Shown here piece by piece: positions 50,247 to 61,968 of a stretch of DNA of 64,000 nt; the first letter of the stretch is position 1; the number at the start of each line of letters is the position of its first letter. The notes below the pieces were generated by a model. The model saw only the letters and a program-made list of their open reading frames with translations, was not told the DNA's origin and ran no database searches. The stretch comes from Ascaphus truei. Lineage: Eukaryota > Chordata > Amphibia > Anura > Ascaphidae. The position numbers and the translations under genes were made by a program. The stretch lies in the NCBI GenBank assembly GCA_036426205.1, contig CM071573.1, forward strand, positions 41,746,106-41,810,105, written 5' to 3'.

Positions 50247-50653
50247 ATGACTTTGTTGGGTTTGCTTGCTAAAAATTCTTTAAGTATCAGTTGCCGGTTG
50301 AATTTATACATATCAATTTCCCAGTTGAAATTATTTTGGATATTAGTTGGAACAAAACTAAGACCTTTCTGGAGAACACTGAGCTGGGCCGTGGACAGAG
50401 TAAGGTCCGTAAGGTTGTAAAAAAAGATCCATCGTTGCCATATGCTCCGTTCATGTGCCCTGAACTGAAAATCCGTTTTTTGGTGCACACGTATGTCGCT
50501 TCTTTTCTCCCCACTTTGCGGTTTACCTGCATAATGTGGGGTTGTTTTACAATTTCGTCCAGTCACATAAGGTAGATCAAATGTAAAGTGGAGGAGTTTG
50601 ACTTTACAGAATGAATCTGTAGGCCCAATTGTTGGCCTGTCCATCGTCAACAA
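50168..50653 (-). pseudogene. Penelope-like copy B: N-terminal region
   Basis: 161 codons including SIWQRWIFFYNLTDLTLSTA and LSVLQKGLSFVPT, the conserved region just before RT in this group. It overlaps the next frame at 50168-50246. The true start may lie further right in the disordered sequence after 50654. Confidence 0.8.
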
Positions 50654-51065
50654 GGTCCTATTTGCTTAGTATTTTGAACATGTGTAGTCTAGGTCTAGCC
50701 TTGCATGCTTCGTTTTAGCGCTGCGCTTCCTGATGCGTTACTGCAGAAAGGCTGCAACAGTAATGGACCGTGCTGTGGGTGCAGTAAACAAGCTCTACAC
50801 TTGAACCTACTCTGGTGTCTCATATAAACCCGTATCTGTGCCAAATGCGCTCGGCTATCCCTCAGTTCTTCGTCGTTCAGCGAAGAAGCGTCGCTCTTCT
50901 AAATGTTCTAGTTAAGCATATCGTGTCAGATAAGCCCCTATCACGAACGAATAGCGTCTGTGTCCTTATCCTAATACATATTGCCCTATAGCCGCGAGCT
51001 CCTAACCTCAAACTGGATGCGGCGTTGCTGTGCGACGTGCTGAAAGTTGCGTGTAGGAATACTTG
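50654..51065. other. Junction sequence of unclear origin
   Basis: About 410 bases between the 5' end of copy B and its error-rich duplicate. It has no match elsewhere in the window and no ORF. It may be the upstream part of the Penelope-like element in poor-quality form, or artefactual join sequence. Confidence 0.3.
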
Positions 51066-52336
51066 ACCCCAAACGCCAGTAAATTGGAAAACGGAAGTCC
51101 TCTCAAGCGTTACACGATGGTGGCTGGTTGGCATACAGAAGTGGTGTTTTCTTCGTTGTCTTTATGATAAAGCCTAGTGGCAAGGCCTCCACTGGTCTAT
51201 AAACGGTGGAATGTCAGAATGAAATTTCCTGTTTTCTAAATTGAGCCGAGAAGCGAAACGATGTGGATGGAATTTTATTCACATACTCAATAACTCCAAG
51301 AGTGCAGATTCCAATCCATCCACACAATGAAAATGTCATCTATGTACCGTAGATATTTTTTATGCAGGGTACACCTGGAGCATCGTTAGGATATGGTAGC
51401 TCATAGACGTCCATGAATAAATTCGCATATGAGAGCACCATATTGGACACCATTGAGGGCCTGTGTGTTGTAGCCACATTCTTCTGAATCTAAGTAATTT
51501 TTGTTATAAGATAACCATCAATGAGTAGCAATAGAAACCCAGACCGTGGGCCTGTATGCATCGCCATGGGCTTAACATTTAGTTCTTATAGCTGCCAAAC
51601 CCTCCTTGTGTGGGATATTGGTATACAGTACTACCAAATCGAGGGTTACCAGTAATGCAGTCCTCTTTCCAATTTAATTTTCCGATCTGTTAAGATAAAA
51701 TCGGTAGTGTCCTTAACATGAGTGGTCAATACCATTGACCATCGGTTGGAGATATAACATCAATAAACTGCAAAAGAGGATGAATAACGACCTCCTTCGC
51801 AGAAATTAATGGGTCTCATCCTGGTGGCTAGTGGTGGACTTATGAATTTTCGGTAAGGTGTACAGGATTGGCATTCTGAAAGGGAGTGAAAGAAAACTTG
51901 TCCGTCCTCTCGAGTATCTCTGTTTCTTATACGATCCCCATTGCACAATCGAGTCTTTCATTTTGTACTAACTGTTGGGATCTCCTAGGTAGGCGGTCAT
52001 AGGTCACTCTTTGGCCATGATCTTCGATTTCTTGCTTGTAGTCTGCATATTCAGCAGCACAATGCCACCTCCTTTGTCCGCGGCACGTAAGATGATGTCC
52101 TCGCTTCCTCAATGTCTCTATCGCAGTCTTTCTTCTCGTGAGATGTTATGGAAACTAGTTAGTTTATTTTGACATCATGGCTAATTTCTTATTCAACACA
52201 TTCATGAAGGCCCGATGCTGTGATTATGGATTGCGGATCAAACTTACTGCTGGTCTTAAATGTTTTAATGTCAGACATATCGCTTGTTGGGTTTGCTTGC
52301 TAAAAAAATCTTTAAGTCCAGTCGCGAGTGGAATTT
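51066..52336 (-). repeat. Error-rich duplicate of 49035-50306 (probable assembly artefact)
   Basis: Collinear, same orientation, same words throughout (for example GGAAGTCCTCTCAAGCG, GAGAGCACCATATTGGACAC, AGCAGCACAATGCCACCTCC). It differs by many scattered one-base deletions and insertions that destroy every reading frame. It ends in an (AT)n run. Confidence 0.88.
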
Positions 52337-52341
52337 AAATA

Positions 52342-52390
<49 letters not shown>
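52342..52390. repeat. (AT)n microsatellite
   Basis: About 47 bases of alternating AT, right at the end of the duplicated block. Confidence 0.95.
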
Positions 52391-52825
52391 CAGGGCATGA
52401 TGACTAGGAATGTGAAGTAGTTAATATACCATCAGATACAATGGGTCCCAAGCTCTGACAGATTTCTCGTTTATGGGGAGGGTCAATGTGTGAGTTCACA
52501 GAAATGCATCTTCCAGAAGCCTTATCTTGGGTGTGAGGCGTTGAGATATGCCCTACAGAAGCCACTGGGAAGATTAACTGGAATGAATGTTAATAATAAC
52601 ATCAGACACACCAGGGAAGAGTCATCTTCCACTGCTCAGACACCAGCTGCCATTCACATGCACATACTGTATATAAGGTGGATCCCAGTTCTGCTTTCCA
52701 TACTCTGAACCACGTGAAGGTAAATCAGCCTATCAGCAAGTCCTACACCATCAACTTTATACCGTGTTTTTTGTATTTCATCCACTGCCTAGAGAGAAGA
52801 GGAAACCAAACAATGATATAGCCCT
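52391..52825. other. Intergenic, no gene seen
   Basis: No repeat or exon recognised. Confidence 0.4.
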
Positions 52826-53163
52826 GGGAAGCGCAATCTTTCTCTGCTGCGCCCCCCTGCCTGTTTTCCTCCCTGCTCGCCCCCCCCCCCCCCCCCCCGC
52901 CTCAACTTGTCTCCAGCTCTCGGCGTCAAATGACACTGCGAGGTCACGTAACGTCACGTTGCTACGACAACGTGACATCGCGTCGTTTGACGCCGCGTTG
53001 CCATGGTGGCGCGTAGCCAAAGATATGGTAAGTGAAGTTGCACAGGCCTCACGCAATCCCCCGGCATTAATTTAAATGCCTTGGGGGAAGAGCGCGGGGC
53101 CTCTGCAACCGCTGCGACCCCCCCCTGAATAATCTTGCGCCCCCAGTTTGCGCACACCTGATA
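52826..53163. mobile_element. hAT-like GC-rich MITE, second copy of 32103-32355 family
   Basis: GCGCAATCTTTCTCTGCTGC ... CCCCCAGTTTGCGCACACCTG, with poly-C at about 52880-52898 and an inner inverted repeat around ACGTCACGTTGC/GCAACGTGAC-like sequence. No transposase. Confidence 0.65.
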
Positions 53164-53315
53164 TAGCCAACACTCGCAGGCCCGTCCCTAGGCTGTGTAC
53201 GCCCTTCGGCAAGCACTATTAAGGACACTCTCTCCCCTCCCCCAAAAAGAAAAAAAACAATTGTCCACACCAAAAAAAAAAAATGTCACCGAAATTGTTT
53301 CCCTAACTCAACCCT

Positions 53316-53560
53316 ATTCCCCACCCCCCAGTAGGAGGCAGGGGGTCTCCGGAGCTGAACTCCATTCATTTCAGCTCTGGGGCCCCTTGCTTCCTGAAAT
53401 ACTTAACTCCTTAGGGGGTGCGAGCATCTCCTGCTCAGGTTTAGATGTCCCATCACATGGGCCAATAGGAAGCCATGACATCATTGGCGGCTTCCTATTG
53501 GCCCATGTGAAATGAGGCTTTAATCCTAAACTGAGATACCGGTAACCCCATAGGAAGTAA
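53316..53560. mobile_element. Relative of the TTAA-flanked MITE at 43877
   Basis: Shares GGCAGGGGGTCTCCGGAGCT, TTTCAGCTCTGG, CCTATTGGCCCATGTGA and GATACCG blocks with 43877-44214. TTAA boundaries are not clear here. Confidence 0.6.
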
Positions 53561-53862
53561 GTTGTCACGTCACGTAGCGTCCTGTTGTCATGGAAACACG
53601 GTGGCATTTCACGTCACGTAGCCATGTTGACGGGATTTGCATGGGGAGATGCCAGAGATGCCTCCGTCGCCCGGAGATTTTTCAGGTAAACTCGTAGCCT
53701 GGAGATACGTGGCCGAAACCCGCAGTCTCCGGGTCAAATGTAAGAATGGATTTTTCAAGCAGTAAATGGCAATATCGCTTGACAGTCATCTTAATAGTAC
53801 AGAATAAATGAGTTCTTCAGTATTAGGTGATACCTTTTTTATTGGACTAACAATTTATGTCA

Positions 53863-53903
53863 TAGGACAAGCTTTCGAGAGTTCTCCTCTCTTCTTCAGG
53901 TCA
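53863..53903 (-). ncRNA. Hammerhead-ribozyme-like motif with both core boxes intact
   Basis: Minus strand: CTGAAGA (53893-53899), then A-GAGAG-GAGAA-CTCTC as a 5-bp stem II, then GAAA (53873-53876), then GCTTGTC with the cleavage triplet GTC (53866-53868). This matches the minimal type I hammerhead layout known from Penelope-like elements, with a very short stem III. Stem I pairing is not obvious. It sits inside a dispersed repeat (about 53800-53960). Confidence 0.6.
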
Positions 53904-53963
53904 AGCAATACTGAACTCATTTATTCTGCACTATCGCAACTGGACTAACACGGCTATTTTCTG

Positions 53964-53966
<3 letters not shown>

Positions 53967-54007
<41 letters not shown>

Positions 54008-54040
54008 CATACACACACACAGTATACACACATACACTCT
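53967..54040. repeat. (AT)n and (CA)n microsatellite
   Basis: About 35 bases of AT followed by ACACATACATACACACACAC. Confidence 0.95.
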
Positions 54041-55345
<1,305 letters not shown>

Positions 55346-55675
55346 AAAAACAACTGCCTATAACACCTTCATGTTTGTACATTTGTACATGTTGGAATCA
55401 TCTAATGGGTTGGGTTGCCAAAAACAATGACTAAACAATGACTTGGTGATAGGTGAATGAACAGTATGTAGGTTCACATCCTGTGCCCACCTTCCATATA
55501 CAGTAGTCTAACTGCCTATTAACTTTCAATTGTAATTTTCAACTCCTGTAATTGCTGATTCTGGTCATTCCTGCATAGTGTAGGCGATTAATGAATTAAA
55601 AAAATGTAACCTAGAAAAATCTTAAAATATAATTTATCATTAATATTGATATGTCATTTATAAAATATTGTCCCT

Positions 55676-55697
55676 TAATAATAATAATAATAATAAA
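55676..55697. repeat. (AAT)n microsatellite
   Basis: Seven units of ATA/ATT. Confidence 0.9.
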
Positions 55698-56171
55698 TCG
55701 TTTTTCTTTAAAGTAAAATAGAAATCAGATTCATAATATAATTTCCCATGTTGGTTATTTTCATTTTATAAACTGCAATCCCACTGAAAATCAGCTTTCA
55801 TTATATGACAGGGAAATTATACGTGTTTCTCTAAATAGGGTTTTTTAAAATCTCAAAATCTACTGACAACAGTTTTAGTTTTTCAGCATTGTCCAAGTAT
55901 CAGGGAGACTGGCCACTATTTGCTCTCCCAGAATCCTCTGCTTGTCTCATCCTTATTGCCCTATTGTCTCTATCTCCCATGTGAGGGCACTGACATCATC
56001 AGACTGGAATGAAAGCTTCATCCGTTTCAATCAGCCACGTAGGACTATCCGGCACAGCATGGATTTTCAATGGAACTTAAAATGGGTTAAGGAAGATGAC
56101 AGCCAGGGGGGCTGGGAAGATGCCCCTTCAAATGGTATACAAAAATAACACTAGAGGGGATACACCTTTAA
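55698..56171. other. Intergenic, no gene seen
   Basis: No exon or repeat recognised. Confidence 0.4.
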
Positions 56172-56408
56172 AGAAGCCCCTCTCCCCCTAATAAAGTATT
56201 TTGTATTACCTATTATGAACCTGGGGTCTTCTGGAGCTGAACCATGGCACTAAAAAGCTACAGGGACCCCTCCTCCCCCATTGATGGCTGCTGTGCCCCC
56301 CATCACTTGGTATGTGTTGGCTCAGGTCTGGGGGGCCCTTCTTTCAAATAACATTAAAAAAAAAAATCTATAGGTAAAAAAATTAAATAAGCAGCTAGAT
56401 TGCTGCTT
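56172..56408. mobile_element. TTAA-type MITE, degraded
   Basis: TTAA at 56168-56171, AGAAGCCCC at the left and AGATTGCTGCT at the right. The inner GGGGTCTTCTGGAGCTGAAC resembles the 43877 family. The right TTAA is changed to TTTA. Confidence 0.5.
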
Positions 56409-56491
56409 TATATTTAACTCTGAACTTGTTTTTATATGCAAATGTAAACAAATTTAAATTAAAGCGTTCTATTTCCGTGTGAGTGCGGTGT

Positions 56492-56532
56492 GTGTGGGGG
56501 TGGGGTGGGGGGGGGGGGTGGGGGGGGTGGTG
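56492..56532. repeat. Poly-G tract with quadruplex potential
   Basis: GGGGG T GGGG T G13 T GGGGGGG T GG: more than four G runs separated by single T. A strong G-quadruplex candidate on the + strand. Confidence 0.85.
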
Positions 56533-57470
56533 TGTCCTTTCTCCGCCATGTAATTCTGTCACCCACAGCTCACAAGCATTCCAAAGAAAGCTGAAGGCAT
56601 GCGCGGCATGGAAATACTTCCACAATAGGCACTTGAAAGTTATTAATACAGTTTCAACCACTGATAACGTCTAAACGACTCGAGACCTGAATTGCCATCT
56701 ATATTTAAAAGCCTCTTGAGCGCCACGTAAAGAGAGCTATTTACTCTGCTTCTAAACAGGTTCAGGCCCTCAGGAAACATATACAGGATGTCTTTATTCT
56801 CTGGCACATCGTAGCTTATTATTGTGCAGAAAACCCGTTCCTCGGCTGTACTGCACACGCTGTGGAGGCAATTACAGTTTATTCAGGGACAATTTTCTTC
56901 CACATGGAAGGAACCAACAAATATATATATAATTTATTTATTTATTTATTAACAGAAATGACCTAAAGATGCAGAGAGAATTAGGGAATATATACCGTAA
57001 CTATATTACAATGGGAGGATAAGGGAGGCGATTTCTGTGTGATAGTGCCCTGATCGGCACTCACAGTTTAATTGATAATCTCCAATGAGTTTAATTAACA
57101 CCTCACTGCCAGAGCAATGAGTTGCCAGGCCTTCTCGCACACTCCCACTTTGAGTCACAAAAATAGTAAACCTTGTGATTCCTTCAGAGATGGTATGCGG
57201 CTGTCCCCCAACTGTCATGGAACATTTTAGTCATTCTCTTGGGCAAGCTGGCAAAAATGTTTGCGCTTCACACACATATATGCCGAAAAACATTAAGACG
57301 TGCTCTTTTTCTGACCCAATGAATTGATAAATAGCCCTTGGTCCACATTTTTTCTAATTAGAGAACTTACAATATCAGAGGTAAGTGTCCCAACGTGACC
57401 AGGGACTTGATCCATGACCTGTAGGAACATGGCTATCTTCTTTCCATCATAAATCTTCCAGTACAGCGGT
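56533..57470. other. Low-repeat intergenic stretch, possible conserved noncoding element
   Basis: 56560-57240 has no recognised repeat and contains paired homeodomain-type sites (TTTAATTGATAAT, GTTTAATTAACACC). Listed as a conservation test candidate only. Confidence 0.2.
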
Positions 57471-58354
57471 TCCCAACCTTTTTTAAACTCTGCACCCCCT
57501 GCTAGAAAATATTTGTCCCACAAATGCCTAACTAATAAATCTTATTGCCGACTCATCCACCCTACCCTCCATTTTGTTTTTGTTTTACAAGATTGTAACT
57601 GGTGTCCTCCAGAGATGAGCTGCACTATTTCGGGATCCGCGGTTACCCAAAGGATTACTGGTGAAGTTACCGATACTACTTCCCGTTTTTTAAAGGAGAT
57701 TTAAATGGCCATCCAATAGAAAGTCACAACCGATAATGTTGCAGCTTCAAAATTTGGCAGCCATTTTGTTTCCTGGGGGAGATCTAAACCCGGTATCTTC
57801 ACTGATAAGTGTGTTGAACACCAAGGAGACCCTGAAGCTGAAAATAATCGAGTTTGGCTCAGTGTTATTCTCGGCTCCCACCCTATAAAAAATGGTGGAA
57901 CCCCCCTCCCCTCCCCTGACTAGGAGCAGCATAAAGTGATTATGATTAATGTTGTGGGGACACTAACTGGGAGTGGATAAAAATACTTTTTCTGCCACAT
58001 TTCTTAATTTTCAACTGTATTATTTATTGTAATTGACATATTATTACTTTTCTTCTCTTAGTGTTCTAGCACATTTAAACCTATACATGTGTGCGTGTAC
58101 GTGTGCGTGTGCATGTGTGAATCTGTGTGTCGCTGCTGTTTCAATCGAACTTTTTAAAAAGTTGAACAAAACCTGTGACCATTTAAATCTAACTTTTGTT
58201 GCTAAAAATTCTAGTTTCCCAAAATGTAAACAATGGGCTATCTTCGCTTTTTCCTTTTTTGCCTAAATAACTGCCTTGTGATTTTTGAGACTTAAGTCAA
58301 CTTGTTAACTTTTGGATTGAAGCCTATTTTTATACCGAGCCAAAAAGTGTGAAA
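57471..58354. other. Intergenic, old repeat remnants
   Basis: 57477-57900 carries TTCCCAACCTTTTTTAAACT and CCAAGGAGACCCTGAAGCTG, resembling GC-rich MITE families, but boundaries could not be set. The rest shows nothing. Confidence 0.35.
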
Positions 58355-58359
58355 CTCGC

Positions 58360-59961
58360 TGTGACGGTAGGGAGTAACCAGGCTCTCAAATAAAGGTTAA
58401 GCCAGTTTTGGTTACCCCTGATCCGTATATAAGGGTCCAAGAGAGTTGGTTCTTGAGCCCAGTAACATTGTATCTTTCCAATGTATTGTATGAAATAAAG
58501 GTATTTTTTGTGTTTTTCCCTTTCCGGGCATGCAATCAAGCAGGGATTGCGAGGGTATGAGTTTCAAGGGGGGTTTTGCGGAGGAACCGTTGTCAGAATG
58601 TGCCTAGTAGGTTGGGGTCCGGTGTTGTCGGTTCCCCTATAAATGTACCCAGGAATTATGCCTGATTCTCTGATACATGTAGGCACATGGTCCCGGCAAT
58701 ACCTCCCTTGAAAATGCAAGCGCGACTCACCACTAGGTTACCCTGCTTCAGCATAGCCCAGAAAGGTAAATGAGGCACAGGGATAAAACATCTAATCCTG
58801 TAGCGAGGGAATCCCTAGATTAAGGGGGGTACCCCAGCTAGTGCCAAGGTAATCGAGGACCAGTGTAGGGTTTTATGGGTGCCTCAACCATATATAAGGT
58901 TGAGTGGGGACTCTGAGAGTCCAGAATGAATCCAAGGGAAAGAGTGTGGGGAATAAGGCAGATAGGAATACAACGACAACATTTTTCCTCTTCTGTCCCT
59001 CATACCCAGAGACTCAGAAGTATATTAAAACATACTCTAATGTATTAAAATATACTTTAAATGTAATGTGTTTTTACATTCGGAACCGATGTCCAAACAG
59101 GCTGTCTGAGCTACCCCATAGGCTCCGGTAAGTCTGCTGGACATCAGAATTCAAAGCAGCCAGAGGAAGCCCAGAGGTGTGAATAGCATTTGGTCAGCGG
59201 GGAAAGGTGGAGTACCAAGGTCCAAAGAACAATGGCAGTCCTCCGGGATGCCACTTCTTCTGCCAGACCTGGTGGAACTTGCCAAGCGGGTGGCATTGAG
59301 ATAGCCAGGTAGAGAGGTGGCAGGCCTGGGCATGTCTTGTGGCTATTTCAAATTTCCCGCTGACCCGGCTTTTCTAGCTGGCTCGGCTCTGATTGGTTGC
59401 TTGCGAAAGTTCCCACGCATTGACTGGTTGCTGAGTTTTGTGAATGAAACTCAGAATACTATAAGAATCTGTGAGCCAATCAGATTCGGGGTTCCCTGTT
59501 GTAAGAGCGCGCACGGGCTTTTCAAAGTTGTTCTTGCGCGAATAGCAGAGCAACCGGCTTCGATTTCAAGCCAGAAAAGCCTGCCTGCCAGACTAAGTCC
59601 CGACTTTTGTGCCCAAGTTCTCAAAATCGAACGTAGCGGACGCCGCTGGGATTCTATGCCGATTTGAGTTCCAGGAGATTTGGAGTCAAGAAAGTCCAAG
59701 TTCTCAGAAGAGAAGGTAGCGTTGGGGTATGAAACTTTATGCCGTTTTAGGTTCCAGGAGATTCCAGGCAGAGTTCGCTGCACCTAGGAAAGTCTAGTTT
59801 GTACCCCAGTCTCACAGTAAGTGTATCTTTTTGTCTGTATTTTGTGTCTCATTGTGTGCAAGCGAATTTATGCCAAATAAATTACAATTTCTTTAATAAC
59901 CTTGTTTTGCTCAATGAATGTTTCTGGTAAAAAGGTGTAAATAACCTGCTCTCCCGTGACA
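58360..59961. mobile_element. Solo LTR of a retrotransposon (about 1.6 kb) with 5-bp target duplication
   Basis: Starts TGTGACGGTAGGGAG and ends CTCTCCCGTGACA: TG...CA termini forming an imperfect inverted repeat. CTCGC precedes (58355-58359) and follows (59962-59966), an exact 5-bp duplication as made by Gypsy- or retrovirus-type integrases. An inverted CCAAT box (GATTGG near 59390) and AATAAA near 59874 fit a promoter and poly(A) region. No internal coding region, so a solo LTR. Confidence 0.78.
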
Positions 59962-60040
59962 CTCGCTAACTTGTGACCTTGGGCTTGTGACCTTGGGCAA
60001 ATCGCTCCATCTCGCCGGGCCTCAGGCTCAATATAACAAA
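59962..60040 (+). mobile_element. CORE-SINE-like fragment
   Basis: TTGTGACCTTGGGCAAATCG and CTCCATCTCGCCGGGCCTCA match the CORE/MIR consensus as recalled. The LTR above inserted at its edge. Confidence 0.55.
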
Positions 60041-60415
60041 AGTGGAACCAGATTAGTGGAACTTCATAGACAAATCGATGTTGCTCTGTATTTTGAAAAG
60101 ATATGAACTACAAATGGTGACCTCCTATTAAGAAATTCTGCCGTGTATACAGTAACTCATACATCCCAAAGCATCTCCTCTGGCAGGGAAAGGGTTGGTA
60201 AGATTCTCTGTCATAATTGAATCAGTGTGACATATTGGGGAAGCCCTTCCTGCCATTAGGACATTGCAGGTATGAAAACATCTGTTCAAATTCTCATGGT
60301 GTCAGCTCTTGTGTAAATAAAGCAAGTTATTAGAACATTATGCTTGTAAGAACGCAAGCAGAGTTTAGCTAAGGGGAACAAAATGTACTGCGTACCTCTC
60401 TTTGTACCTTAACCC

Positions 60416-60479
60416 AGGGGTGCTCAACTCCAGTTCTCAAGACCAATAACAGGTCAGGTTTTCAGGATATCCCAGCTTT
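60416..60479. mobile_element. hAT-like MITE, left fragment
   Basis: CAGGGGTGCTCAACTCCAGT to GGATATCCCAGCTT, cut by the 49-bp array element. Confidence 0.82.
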
Positions 60480-60932
60480 GTAAGGAACCCCAAATCTCTC
60501 TGATAGCGCGTCTGAGATCAGATGCATTATAAGAAACCCCAACCCTCTCTAATAGCGCGTCTGAGATCAGATGCATTGTAAGGAACCCCAACCCTCTCTA
60601 ATAGCCTGTCTGATATCAGATAATTGTAAGGAACCCCCCCTCTCTAATAGCGTCTAGATCAGATGCATTGTAAGGAACCCCAACCCTCTCTAATAGCGCG
60701 TCTGAATCAGATGCATTGTGGAACCCCAACCCTCTCTAATGCGCTCCTGAGACAATCTCATTGTAATGGAACCCCAACCCTCTCTAAGTAGCTCGTCTGA
60801 GATCAGATGCATTGTAAATTCTTCTGTACTTGGTACAATTTTCAAATGACCTGAAAATTGCAGGGAGCCCTTTAGGGGTGCCCGAGGAACCCAGGGGTAC
60901 CTAGGAAACCTTGTTGAAAAACACTGGTATAT
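60480..60932. repeat. Dispersed repeat with 49-bp internal tandem array, copy 2
   Basis: About seven units of TAAGGAACCCCAACCCTCTC + TAATAGCGCGTCTGAGATCA + GATGCATTG (49 bases), then the same unique tail as 42632-42742 (AATTCTTCTGTACTTGGTAC ... GTTGAAAAACACTG). Units near 60610-60760 have missing bases that look like uncorrected read errors. Confidence 0.88.
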
Positions 60933-61925
60933 ACTGTTACCAGTAATCCAATACTGACACAATGAATCCCTGTCTGCAATCTGTTTATAAATCACTCATC
61001 TCAAGTCAAACAGCCAGATCCCCAGCTCTGCAAGGCGGTGCTTCTGCACAAGGCTACTATGTTACATTAACTGAAGATAACATGTCTGAGACAGTATTGA
61101 TTAACACTCAGATCTACCAGACTGCAGAAGGGGCCTACAGTGACATAATGAACTGGCATGACAAAAAAAGCATAGTGACACATTTCAAAATCAATTGGGA
61201 ACTCCTTTTAGAATATATTAATAACGGTTTTTCTAGCACACTACTCACTACACATTAGTGATAGTAGACAACCTTTTTAATTTACTTATTGACTGTTTTT
61301 GAGTCATTGCATTTATTATTCCTGCCTACTTAATTAATTTTATTATATGCTTTTTTTCTTTTCTCAAGCGCTGCAAGAAAATATCCCCGGATTTACCGAA
61401 TCCAGTTAGGATCAATGTTGTTCTTCTGTAATACATTTAGGGCTGTTTTCTTTTTTGCAACAGTTGGTCAGCAGAGATTTTTTGACAATTGATCCGCAAT
61501 CGTGCTTTCATTCCCCCTGGAGTTATGGGTTGAAGCCGTAATTCTCCCTGTTTTTATCTCTGAGCACCCTCCAGTTTCGGAGATATTTACCTACTTATTT
61601 GTTGGTGTTTCTGGTTCCGTTTGGGAAATCAACATGGCTGCCATCCAAGCCTCACTCTAATGGGCCAATGGGAAGTCGCCATGTCATCGACCATGACATG
61701 GCAAGTGGATGACCCTGGTGACTCTGACTTTTTCTTTTCTTTTAGCAGCACATAAAAAAGGTAAATATCTTGGGAGCCAGGTCCCTGGGAATAACAGGCT
61801 TCAGCTCTGGCTCCAATTATGCAAAAAAAAGAAAATATATTCAAAATCGGCGGAGTGCTTCTTTAATTTCCTGGCTGTGTCCCCTCAGCCCTGATATAAT
61901 GTATAAAGGAGCATTCATTGTCATA
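60933..61925. other. Intergenic, no gene seen
   Basis: 61540-61870 contains GC-rich MITE-like sequence (CCAATGGGAAGTCGCCATGTC ... AGTGCTTCTTTAA). A 98-codon frame at 60962-61258 has no domain or splice support. Confidence 0.4.
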
Positions 61926-61968
61926 TGCCTGAAGAAGGGACATGGGTGGTCCTGAGAGCTCGTTCTCT
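61926..61968 (+). ncRNA. Hammerhead-ribozyme-like motif
   Basis: CTGAAGA (61929-61935) intact, a stem II-like GGGAC/GGTCC around ATGGGT, then TGAGAGCTCGTTC where consensus would be CGAAAGC…GUU; the GAAA box is GAGA. On the + strand, unlike the others. Confidence 0.4.

Larger units (their letters stand above)
48275..50653 (-). mobile_element. Penelope-like retroelement copy B (reverse transcriptase + GIY-YIG endonuclease)
   Basis: About 2.4 kb read on the minus strand in overlapping frames. In order: N-terminal NLTDLTLSTAQLSVLQKGLS (50350-50430), RT motifs AADKGGGIVLL, LPKIHK and GRPIIS (49750-50050), TLDVGSLYTNIPHKEGL (about 49560-49610), the catalytic YIDDIF (about 49285-49302), linker WHILSYDSQIGRICKEPPLL, HPHSG, and GIY-YIG nuclease VVYLIRCPCGLLYIGKTSRM. 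It needs about four frame changes, so it is dead or carries sequence errors. Protein divergence from copy A shows they are different subfamilies placed in tandem in the same orientation. Confidence 0.9.

Noticed and set aside
50870..50905. CTTCGTCGTTCAGCGAAG, considered as sequencing-adapter remnant
   Set aside because: It resembles adapter sequence only loosely and I cannot compare it with a reference; left as part of the unexplained junction.
52764..53157. ORFs on both strands around the poly-C tract
   Set aside because: They are produced by the GC-rich hAT-like MITE at 52826-53163.
59317..59783. Opposed ORFs of 116 (+) and 110 (-) codons, considered as retroviral-type coding sequence
   Set aside because: They lie inside the solo LTR; no gag, pol or env motif is visible.
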